Shown here: positions 31,137-43,100 of the stretch, in pieces
How positions within the stretch are numbered: position 1 is the first letter of the stretch
Layout of the letters: every line of letters starts with the position of its first letter
Assembly: GCF_017591425.1 (NCBI RefSeq)
Contig: NW_024465777.1
Span: forward strand, 4,216,001-4,280,000
From: Ochotona curzoniae
Taxonomy: Eukaryota > Chordata > Mammalia > Lagomorpha > Ochotonidae
DNA: 64,000 nt
Direction of reading: 5' to 3'
Made by a program: the position numbers and the translations under genes
The notes under the pieces: model-generated
Told to the model about the DNA's origin: nothing
The model's input: the letters and a program-made list of their open reading frames with translations, nothing else
The model's database searches: none

Positions 31137-34100
31137 GAGCACTTCCAGTGCACACACAACATCACAAGGACAAGGAAGTCCTCAGAAGGTCATGCGCACA
31201 TACACACACACACACAGCCCAAACACAGCTCCACCACACACAAGTCCAAGGCCAGCCATGTCCACACAGCAGGCTCAGACATGGAGGACGCATGTGCAAG
31301 CACAGGGTTTCACAAAGCCAAGAAGAGGGACGTGGTATAATTTCCTATCCTAACAGAAAACCCCTATTTTTGGAAGTCTAATGGCCATGTATCCATTCTG
31401 CTGTCAATTAAAAATCAAATATGCCTGGGATACTCATGATTTTGTGGATATGATTTCTAGGACAAGAACCAAGCAAACAAAAATGGATTGGGGGGGCGGG
31501 CCTGGTGTGATGGCCTAGTAGCTAAAGTCCTTGCCTTGCACACTCCCGGATCCCATATGGGCACAGATTCTAATCCAAGTGGTACCACTTCCCATCCAGC
31601 TCCCTGCTTGTAGCCTGGGAAAGCAGTTGAGGACGGCCCATAACCTTGGGGCCCTGCACCTGTGTGGGAAACCTAGAAGCTCCGGGCTCCTGGTTGCAGA
31701 TCAGCGCAGCTCCAGCTTGGGGAGTGAATCAAGGGACAGAATATCTTCCTCTCTGTCTCTCCTCCTATCTGTATATCTGCCTTCCCAATAAAAATAAATA
31801 AATCTTAAAAACAAGTGGATTGATTTGGAGAAAAAGATTAAATAGATAACAGTTCAAGATAAGCAGCAAGGGGCTGACACCGTGGCACAGTGAGCTGAAC
31901 CACAGCCTGCGACCCCTGCAACCTCTATGAGTGCCAGTTTAAGTCCCCGCTGCTTTGCTTCCCATCCAGCTCCCTGCCAATGTGCCTGGGAAGGCAGTGA
32001 AAGGCGGCCAGAGTGCTGGGGTACCTGCACCCCTGTAGGAGACCTGGATGAAGCTCCTGGCTCCTGGCTTCAGCTTGGCTCAGCCCTGGCTGTTGTAACC
32101 ATCTGGGGAGTAAACTTCTTTCTCTCTGCTTCTTCCTCTCTCTTCCACTCACTCTGCCATTCTGCTTTTCAAATAAATACATACATCTTTTAAAAAGAAA
32201 AAGAGGAACAACTATGTGGCAAACAAAGCGACAAAAGTACAGAATGTTGAACGTCGGGAACACACAAAACCACAGACAGACGCACCTGGACCCGCCAGCA
32301 GCATGGGCTACCTACCTGCTTGATGGGGTATAGGGAGCCCACCCTCTGCGTGCCACTGTAGGTCAGCCAGTTGGTGATCTCACAGCTGCCCACCAGCCAC
32401 TGGCGGCCCCGGAAGTCGCTGTGCTCACACAGTACCCAGCTGGATCCAGCAGGTGCCAGAGACGCAGAGAGGGACATGACAGACACACAGACAGATGGCA
32501 GAGGGCACCAGGGTCAGCATGGCTTCCACCTGTGCGCTCTGCCCAGCGGTTGGCATCCCAATGGGGAGAGGGAGGCTGGGAAGCAGATTTGCAGCTTGCA
32601 GGGCAAAGTGGTGTTCCGAGAGGCCTCACAGGCTGTGTAGACCTCTCCATCTGCACCTCTCCCTCTTTCTAGGCTTGGAGGAGAGCACTGGGCGCCCTGG
32701 ATCACCATCCCCCACCTTCTCACCAGTCCCGAGATACGCGTCCCCACAAGGCACTCACATGCCACCCCGGATGCGCACGGACAGCACATGGTCGTTGAAG
32801 CCCTCGGCCTGCAGGCTCCGCACCTCCCTGTTGAGCTCGATCTCCTTCCCCTCAAAGCACTCCAGGCCGTAGAGCAAGATGGAAGGCTCCGAGAAGTGCT
32901 GGGGACAGGGACGAAGCAGGGTGAGGCCAGTGCCAGGCTGATCCTCACTGGTAACTAGTAAATGCCATGCTGGCTTTGAAGGCTCTGAGTTACAGGTGCC
33001 TGGGTTGATTCTGAGAAAGACTGGATCCAGCCCTCCAGCCCACTGGGCAGCGGGAAGCAGCCTTACTTCATCCCCTCCCACAACGGGCGGGCCTCACCCA
33101 GGTGGCATGGATACTCACCAGGGGCACCTTCCGGAGGGAGCCCAGCACGGTGGAGCTCAGACAGCCCATGGCCGTGAGGGTGGGGAACTCGCCCTCCGAA
33201 AGAACATGCTGGTCCCCCTGGAAGTCCTTCTTGTCAAACAGGATCCAGCTGGGAGAGATGGGGGAGAGTTGCTGGACAGGAGTGCCCATGGCAAGCATGC
33301 AGCAACCCAGGGCATGACAGCTCATGACCTGACCACACACTGGCCAGAGCCAGGGAGTACAGCAGCTCACCGTCCTCCAGTAGAGGGCTTGGCTGAGCAA
33401 ATAGAGGAAAAGCAGAGCATGATGCAGGGACATAAAAGGACAAGGGAGAGCTCTTACAGGCTAGGAAGTGTTTCTAGGGGTCAGAGTTTTAACACACACA
33501 GGTTAAGCTGCTGCCTATACTAGCATCCCATGTGGACGCCAGTCCTAGTCCTGGCTGCTCCACTTCCTATTCAGCTCCCTGCTCATGCCGTGGGAAAACA
33601 GCTGAGGATGGACTAAGTCCTGAGGCACCCATATGGGAGACTCAAATGAAGCTCCAGGCTCCTACCCTGCCTTAGCTATTGCAATTCTCTCTCTCTCTCT
33701 CTCTCTCTTTCTCTTTCTAACTCTGACATTCAAATAAATAGATTTTTTTTAAAGAAAGTGATATCTGGGCCTGATACAGTGGCCTAGCAGCTTAAGTCCT
33801 CATCTTGCATGCACCAGGATCCCATATTGGTGCCAGTTCTAATCCCAGCAGCCTACTTCCCATCCAGCTCCCTGCTTGTGGCCTGGGAAGGACAAAAAAG
33901 GTCCTTCGTCAAGGATGGTCCAAAACCTTGGGACCCTCCAGGCTCCTGGTTTCAGATCACCTTACTTCCAGCCGTTACGGCCACTTGGGGAGTGAATCAT
34001 CGAACATAAGATCTTCCTCTCTGTATATCTCACTTTTTAATAAAAATAAAAATAAATCTTTTTTAAAAAGTGATGTCTAATAGAAGTGAAGTACAAGGTT

Positions 34101-37100
34101 TATAGTATGCTTTCTTTTTAATTACTTATTTATTTTTATTGGAAAACCAGATATTCACAGAGAAGGAGACAGAGAAATATTTTTGTCCAACTGGTTCACT
34201 GCCCAAATGGCCGCAATGGCTGATGCTAAACTGATTCGAAGCCAGGAGGAGGCAGGAGCTTCTTCTGGGTCTCCCATGAGAATGTAGGGTCCCAAAAGTT
34301 TGGTCCATCCTCCACTTTCCTAGGCCACAAGCAGGTAGCTGGGTGGGAAGTGGAGCAGCCAGGGCACTAACTGGTACCCAGATGGGATTCCAGTGGTTGC
34401 AAAGTGAGGATTTAGCCAACTTATGACAAAATGTATGTGCCACAAAGTTTACCTTTTCCAAGTATACAACACAGTGGCTTCTATTTTATTTATTTATTTC
34501 CCATACTTACAAGGGTTTTTGTTGTTGCTGTTGGTTTTGCTTTGTTTTCAGAGAGAGTGATAGAGAATGAGGGGGAGAAAGAGAGAGAACTTTCATCCCC
34601 TGGGTGTGACCCAGGACTGTGACAGCCTGGACTGGATCTAAACCAAGCCAGAACAACACGTGGGTAGCGAGGACCCAGGCACTTGGACCACCACCCGCTG
34701 CCCCAGGAGCACTAGCAGAAAACCAGGTTGTCCGGAAGAAGCCCAGGCACCTGGATGACGCGTGTGGTTTGCACCCCACATTGGAGTGCCCGGGGTTCGA
34801 GGCCTGACTCCACCCCGATTCCAGCTCCCGGCTGATGTGCATTCTGGGAAAGTAGCACATGACTCAAATCGCTGGGTTCCTGACACCCTCAGAGGAGAGC
34901 TGCAGGGGGCTCTGGGCTCCTGGTTCCAGGCCGGCCCAGTAAGGTCTTGGCAACATGTGGGTGAGTGAATCAATAGGTGGGACATCTCTATCTTCCAAAT
35001 AAATATCGAAATTACTTTAAATACATGCACAGATTCCAAGAAAATGAATTCAACAGAGGCATTTTTGAGATAGTGGGAGAAATTGGAACAGGGAGTCGGT
35101 GCATGGTAATTTTAACAAAGTATCATGACTTATGTTAGCTATGGCAATGACTCTAATATATTATTAGAGTCTAATATAGTCTAATATATTCTCCAACGAA
35201 CAGTTGTTAGGTCAGAGATTTAAATTACTTGTTTAAAAAAAAAAGCAGAAGATACTTCAAAGAAAATTGGGATTCTATTTGGATTTTGAATATGAGAGGC
35301 CTTTAAGAAATACGTATTATTTAAACAAGTATTCATGGAAGCTGACACCACGGTGCAACACGCTGAGCCTCTGCGTGTGGTGCCGGCATCACATATGGGC
35401 ACTAGTTCTCATCTCAGCTGCTCAGCTTCAGATCCGGCTCCCTGCTAATAACCTTGGAAAGGCACCGGAGGAGGGTCCTACTGCCTGGGTCCCTGCCAGC
35501 CACATGGGAGATCCTGATGAAGCTCCTGGCTCCTGGTTTTGGCCTGGTCTACCACTGGCCCTTACACCCATCTGAAGAGTGAGCCAGTGAGTGGAAGATA
35601 GCTCTCACTATTATCTTTTTCCCCTCTGTCACTCTTTCAAATAAATGAACATATCTTGAAAGAAAAAGAAAGCATGCAAAATATTTCTAAAAGGAAATAA
35701 AATAGACAACAGAAAAAAAGTTATTCGTGTGTTTGAAAGTTTTTCTACCACTGCTTCTTGGCCTCTTGGCTGAGTGTGAAAGTTTTTCCACCAAAAGAAA
35801 CTTATCTCGGGGCCAGCACTGTGGCACTACAGATAAAAGTAATCCCTGGTGTGCCAGTTCAGATCTTGGATGTTCCACTTCTGACAGCTTACTTCTGGCA
35901 GCATGGGAAAGCAGTAGAAGTTGGTCCAAATGCTTGGGCCCCCTGCACCCGTAAATGAGACTTGGATGAAATTCCTGCCTTCAGCCCAGACAAGCCTGGG
36001 CCATTACAGCCATCTTGGGGACTGAACCAGAAGATGCAAGCTCTCTCTCTCTTTCTCTCTCTCTCTCTGACTTTCACATAAATAAATCTATAAAAACATA
36101 ATTTTTTTGTTATATTTTCTGTGAACTTTCTTTTGAAATATTGTTATCTTATACCATCTGCCTTTTCCATTTCCCATGAGAAGTGTATTTTGTTTACTTT
36201 CAAATTGAGTGACTCAAGACAGAACAGGAAGCCGAAGGCAGGAAATCGTCTGAAATAAAGTCTCAAGCTGAGTCCAGCCCCAGGTAGGTGTGCACATCTC
36301 ACCCTCCCTCCCCCAGAGCATCCTCACCTGCCGCCATGCACACGGCAGGACTGGGGCTGGAAGGATGCAGGCAGAGAGGTCTGGTCCTCCTCAAAGGAGA
36401 TGTGGTGGCCCAGAAAGCCAGGGCTGGAGAAGAGCTGGATCTGGTGGTACAGAGCAGAGGGGATGAAGGCGAAGGGAGGCAGTGGGGTGGGAGGCAGGGC
36501 AGCCCCTGCGGAGCACCTCCTTACCTTGGAGACAAAGTGCAGGTCGTGCTCTCCCACCTGAGGGGAGAGACCAAAGTTCAGAGACTTAAGGACGGGACCG
36601 GGACCTATCCTCGGTCCTCCATGGGTCCTATAGTGTCCAGGTTGCTTTACTTCCAGGAGGCCCAGCCCCTGCACGCACCTGCAGCACCGGCTGGAGAGAG
36701 GCGAGGGCACTGTTGCCCGAGCCCCAGTCGTCGCAGTTGCGATACACGCCCTTCTCCAGCACGTACTGCTCCCCGGAGAAGCCCACCGCCTCATAGGCCA
36801 CCCACCTGCACAGAGCGGGGCACGAGTCAGCCAGGCAGGGGCAATGGGAGCCCCTCCAGGAGCCGTCCCTCCCGGCCCAGGCCCTCCCTGCTGCGCGGAC
36901 CCAGGTCACTCACACGCCGCTGAGTACGTGGATGGCCTGCGTGCGAGGGCCGTGTCGCTTTAGCTCTACATCTGGCAAGGCGGTGCTCACCTCCACACCG
37001 TGCCCCCGGAAATCCATGGCCTCAAACAGCACCACGGCTGGATCCCCGAAGTCCTGGCCCGCAGGGACAGTCAAGTGTCTCCAGGAGTGCCCACACAGTC

Positions 37101-40100
37101 AGGATGCAGCCCACCCCAGGGATTCAGGGGTGGGGACTGGGGAAGGGTAGGGGTGGAGGTCTGGCAAGGCCTCAGGGAGCGCTTCGTGGGAAGAATGGTA
37201 CACCTTGCCAAGAGGTGCCGCCTTTCCCGTCCAGACATTGTGCTGAGCGTGGTGGGGTGGGGGTTAGGCTGCCAGAGGGGAAGCAGCCAGAGACGGAGGG
37301 ATGGTTCAATCGCCCTTGCTTACTGTCCGAATGACCCGCAGGGAGGTCAGCTGCTCATCATAGCCTCCCCAGTGTGACCAGTCGGCGTACTCTCCCTCTT
37401 CCAGCAGATACTGGTGGCCCCTGAAGCCCTCCTTCTCGTAGCCCACCCAGCTGGGGGAAGAGGGAGGGTGGACAGACAACACTCAGTGGCAGGAAGCCCA
37501 GGACGGGTCAGACAGCTGACCTCCCCAGGCAGCTTGGGGTGTCTTCCCATCCCTTAGGGCACGGGACAGTGGGGGCAAAGAGATAGAAGGGGCGTTCCGA
37601 GTCCCTCACCAGCCCCCAAGGATGCGCAGGGATCCCACAGAGGCCAGCTGGGGGCTTTGGTCATCCTCTGGCTGCTGAAGGTTGTAGATGTCTCTGCTCA
37701 CTTCCCAGCTCCGGCCGTGAAATCCCGGGGCTTCGTACACCACGGCCTGGGGGGAAGGAGGGAGGGGTCGTGTGGATGGGCCTCATATGGCACAGCTGGC
37801 AGGGGGACTGGGGTCAGGTGGTGGGCCTCATATGGCACAGCTGGTGGGGGCACTGGGGTCAGGTGGTGGGCCTCATATGGCACAGCTGGCGGGGGCACTG
37901 GGGTCAGGTGGTGGGCCTCATCAGGAGCCAGGCACACGCTGCCAGCCCACTATCTGTCCTGCTCAGCTTCCTGAGCTCTGAGTGCCCAGACGCCATCCCT
38001 TCTTTGTTTGTTTTGTTTTGTTTCGTTCACACACACCATCCCTTACCCGATACCCGTCTCTGACCTCTAGCCCGGTCCACAGACAACAGGTGCTGATTCC
38101 CACTGAGCCCACCAGCTTCTGGCCTCCCACATCCGGTTTTGGCCTCCACCTGCCTTCTCTCTGGTCTCTCAGTCCCAACCAGAACAGCCACCCCTCCACT
38201 CTCACCCTTGCCTCCCCCCTCCCCGCCCTCCTTGACCCTGAAGCCCACATCCTCCCTTACCTTGGGCTCCTCCGGCCTCTCCACGCTTGGGCAGCCCTGC
38301 AGAGGAGACAGCTGCTGGCAGATCTGGGGTTTTCTCCATGCTGACACTCCACAAGAGCTGACTTCACGTGCTCTCCCCCGACCCCACCCCTCCTTCTCCT
38401 CCAGTCCCATCCCTAGTCTTCCCTCCTCTCCTTCCCCTGGGCCTTTGCGGGGTACCAGAGGCAGAGCTCACACCCTCGGGCCCGTGGCTGTGCCCAGCTC
38501 TTACCAGTCGTACAGGCTTCAGTGAGCCCACGCCTGGGTCAGATGCACCCCAGGCCTCCAAAGTGGGGTACTCGCCGGGCTCCAGGACATAAGGGGTCTC
38601 TTCAAAAAAAGGCTTGGGGTACAGCAGCCACCTAGGGGAATGCAATGAGGTCACTGTATCCCAGGCCCTAAGAGACAGCGCTTGGAGGGCAGGAAGAAAG
38701 GACTGGAGGGGAGGAGGAGATTTGGAGAGGAGACCCCCAACCTGGGGTCCTGGGGGGATCTCTTTTAGTAACCATCTCATGTGCACCTCTGTCCCTCTGG
38801 CCTGGCCTTTTTCTGTTCTACACAGCAGCTAGAAGAGCCCTCCAATACATATATCTACTCAAAAACCCCAGTAGTCGGGGGAGGGAAGAGGGGACAGCAG
38901 GCTGAGCTGCCACCTGGGACACTTGTAGCCCACAATCAGAACGCTGATCCAAGTCCTGAGCACGCAGCTTCCTGCTGGTGCACATCCTGGGAGGCACAGA
39001 TGATGGTTCAAGAACTTGGGTCCCTGCCACCCACATGGGAGACCTCGATTGTGCTTCTCCAGCCTGGTGCAGCCCTGGCTCTATCAGGCATTTGCGGAGT
39101 GAACCAGCAAGTGGAAGCTCTCCCTCTGGCTCCGTGGTTCTGTCTTACACAGATACATACATAAAACACAGTAATTCCCTGTTGAGCTCACACTACAGTC
39201 TGACCATACAAGGAGACCTTGTGATTCGGCCCCTTCCATCGGGGTCTCCCACCTCTCCACTGGCCAGACTGGACCTTTAAAGTGGACTAGTGTGATGGCT
39301 CAATGGCTAACTCCTCGCCTTGCAGGTGCTGGGATACCATATGGGCACCACTTCATGTCCCATCTGCTCCACTTTCCATCCAGTTCCCTGCTTGTGGCCT
39401 GAGAAAGTTGAGGAGGACAGCTCAAAGTCTTGGGACCTTGTACTCCTGTGGGAGACCCAGAAGAAACTCCTGGCTCCTGGCTTTGGATATGGCCCTTTGG
39501 GGAGTAAACCAGCAGATGGAAGCATTTTCTCTCGCCTTCTCTCTGTAAATCTGCATTTCTAATAAGAATAAACATATTTTTTAAAGTGTATCTGCCTCAA
39601 TTCTGTTTCTTACTCTTCTCCCCATTCATTAAAGAAACAAATATGTAGCGGTATCACAGATGGGCCAGGCTCCATATTTGAGCACCAGGATACAATAGGA
39701 GACACGCGGCCCTCCTAGAGTGGATTCTTGGCCCACTCCGCCAGGCTCAGTGGCCTCTACACCTAGGAGTCTTCTATGACATCTCCGTCCATCCCCCAAC
39801 TCTGGGACTTTGCCTTCTCCTTGCCTGTCCCCATCGGTACCGTATCCAGAGCCCACTTGGAGGTGGGCAGTGTGCCCTGCCACCTGTCCCCAGCTCCCAG
39901 CACAGTGAATGGTAAATGAAGGGAATCCAGCATGGCCTCACTCACAGTCCTGCGGAGACAATAGCAGATGCCACCTGCAGGGGCTGCTCCATGCCCTCGG
40001 GGTCCTTCAGGGCCTCCGTTAGCTTCACTTGCTCCCCCTTGAAGCCCTCCTCAGAGAAGAGGTTGATCTCTGGGGTGCGGTAATCCTGTGGAAGGAGGGG

Positions 40101-43100
40101 ACAGAAATCTATATCAGCCCCTTGCCTGCTCCCCGTGTCAGTCTGGCCAGGGGCGTCTGGAAAACATTTGTGATTGTCTCCCCATAAACCAAGGGGTGAC
40201 TAGAGTGCTCCCTACTAGCTCAGCCAGGCAAGCCCGAAACTGCAGTGCTTGCTGGTCCCTTGCTGGGCCGAGGAGACCTGAGGCCACAGTTCCCAAGAGA
40301 ACCTGCCAGGCAGCGGCAGGCCGTTCCCTGCCTTTTGGTAGCACGCCTTCTAGACTGTTGGAGGACTGGGCAAGGTGGACACTTGCTGCCCGAGGTCCCG
40401 CATTGACCCTCCATTTAGGTTGACCCTCTGTCCAATCAGCAGATCCTCTCTGCCCTCTAGGGGTTCTGGGGCCATTTTCACTTCTTCATCACATGTTTAG
40501 GAAGTGTTACTGAGTAGAAGGCACTGCGTCAAGGTCATGTCCTATCCTTTCTCATTTCGTTTTCCAAGTCCATTCACAGGCAAGGGAGGCTCAGCCCGGG
40601 GGAGGATCAGCAACCTGCCCAGGGCCAAGAACAGAGCTGGGTAAATATGTTCACTGCTGCAACCCAGCCCTCCCATCTGCCTGGCACACAGGAGGTACCC
40701 CATGGGCACGGAGTCCAATGAACCCAGGACCAGCCGACTTCAAAGCCTTTGTTTTGCTCTTGTATCTCATCACCTCCCACATGCAGTTGAATTTACTGGG
40801 AAAAGCTCATACTAAATTGCTCAAGCATGTCTCTGAATTTGAGTACACTGATCCCTCGCCTGGGCTCTTGTCCTAGGGAAGGCTCGGCAACTCACACCTG
40901 CAACTGCTCTGGGCTCAGTTAGCTGTGCTTTCATGGAAACAGAACGCATGAGCTAGCAGCTAAGACATCCACATCGCACGTCAGTGGGCCCAGGTTCGAC
41001 TCCCGTCTCTGGCTGACTCCAGCTTCCTGCCACTGAGGACCCTGGGAGGCATGTTGCTGGCTCAGGTAGTGGGGTTCCTGCCACTTGTGTGGGAGATGAA
41101 GATGGAGTTTCTAGCTCCTGGCTTCAGCCAGTCCCAGCTGTGGTAGGCATTTGGAAAGCGAACCAGCAAATAAAAGTTTTGTCTGATCTCTTTCAACACC
41201 TTTCAGATAAATAGATAAACCAAGCAAAATGTTCCCAAACAAGCAAAAACACCTTCAGTGTCACCTAGCCCTTTCTTTGGGATCACCCTAGTGCCCGGCT
41301 AGCTTTGCTGCATTTAATTTTCATAGCTTAGGAATGTGTCCTGTGAACAGAGTACTCTGACTTTACAAATAGGAAATGACAATGTTGACTTTTCACACCA
41401 CAGGCCCCTCCCTCAGACGTGCCCCTGGGCTGCCAGTCCTGTCCCTCCCTTGTTCCCAGGCCCTTTCTCCTTCCGGCAGCCAGCGGGATGCTTGTAAATC
41501 CCCAATCTGGTTATATGACTTTCTGCTTCAAACCAGCCCTTACTCGAGCTGACTGTACATCCTGCAGGGCCCGCCCACCCAGCACCTGGCACAGTGCCTG
41601 GCGTGCAATAGACATTCCTGAGCATCTGGCACCAAATGCCTGAAGTGCCCGTGTCTCTGGGGTCTGCCTCCTGTCATCTCTCTCTATCTCGGAGGGCATG
41701 TTCACTCTCAGGGTTGGGGTTCAAGGGGGGCCAGGGCGACCCCCAGCCACTCACTCCAGCCCACTTACCTGGACTACCCTCCTTAGGGAGCCAATGCTAT
41801 GGGTGCTCCATGCTGGCTCCGGCACCCTGAGCTCCATGTCACCTTCAGGTAGGACCAGCTTTCGACCCCGGAACTCCGGCTCTTCGTATAGCACCCAGCT
41901 GCAGGCACAGAGACCCCAGAGTCACAGGGGTTGGCTGTATCTGGGGTCTCCAGTGAGCTGGTATGGTCACTGCCAGGCTGGTCCAGCTGCACCCTGCTGC
42001 CCTCTGCACAGCCAGGGCCCCCACTGGGCGCTCCTCACTCACCAGCCTCGAATCACCCTGATGGAGGCCACAGGGGCCCAGCCGGAAGCGTCAGCAATGT
42101 CTTCCCAAACCTCCCTGCTGTCACCTTGGCAGCTGGGCTCGGAGAAGAGAATCACCTGAGAAGGCACAGCCACCGGAGGCTTCAGAGCCCATCCCCAGGC
42201 CCTCCACCACCACCCCTGCCCACTTACCCCATGCCCCTACCTTCCCAGGCCTAGTGTTCAGCTTGCCCTGGGTCTTCAGCGCTGGACTCTAGAACAAAGG
42301 AACCACAGAAGCCTTATGGGGGTCGCCTCCTTACAGTCCCCCTGCAATCTGCTATTCCAGAAATCCTGGCCCTCCCTGCTGGCCTTTACTGCCAAGGAAC
42401 TGGGTGCCCAGCAGCCCCATCTGTAGCTTCTGGGGTGCCCACTGGCACCCATACTTCATACTTCTGACTACATGGACAGAGAGAGCAACCAAACCAGACT
42501 TAAGACCACGTCCTCCTGCCTCTAGAGACCCTTGATTCCCTCTCACCTCCCAACCCCAAGCCCATGGAGCCCCTACTGCCTGCCTAGTTGCCCATCGGAG
42601 GCATTACTCACCCACCCCTCCGGGTCCTGGGTAGGTGAGGTCTTCTCTGCCGACAGACTTTCACTGCAGAGCAGAGGTAACTGTCCCGGCACCTTCCTGA
42701 CCCCTGGTGCCCCATGGGGTGGCAGAGCGGATAGTTTGGTGCCTAGCGGTTCTGGGGTCGTGGTCTCCTTGGCAGCGGGCATCAGATTGCCAAAGAGAAG
42801 GCTGCCGCCAAGCCGGGAGGTACGCCTGCTGCTGGCCTGAGCTTCCGGCCCCAGCTCAGGCTGGGGGCCCTTGGCACCTGCTACATGCTTTTTCATCATC
42901 TCCAGAGGCGAACAGGAGCCCTGGCTGGGCCTGGAGGGTCGCAGGTCCCATGAAGGTCCGGGCTTGGCTTTTTCCTGTTTGAGTTGCAGCTTCTCGTCAT
43001 CACTCAGGTAGGGGTTCTCTGGCTCCTCCTCCTCCTCTTTCGCTTCCTCTTGCTGGTCCTTCTCCTCCAGCACCGGCACCTGCTGTGGACTGGGGGTCAG

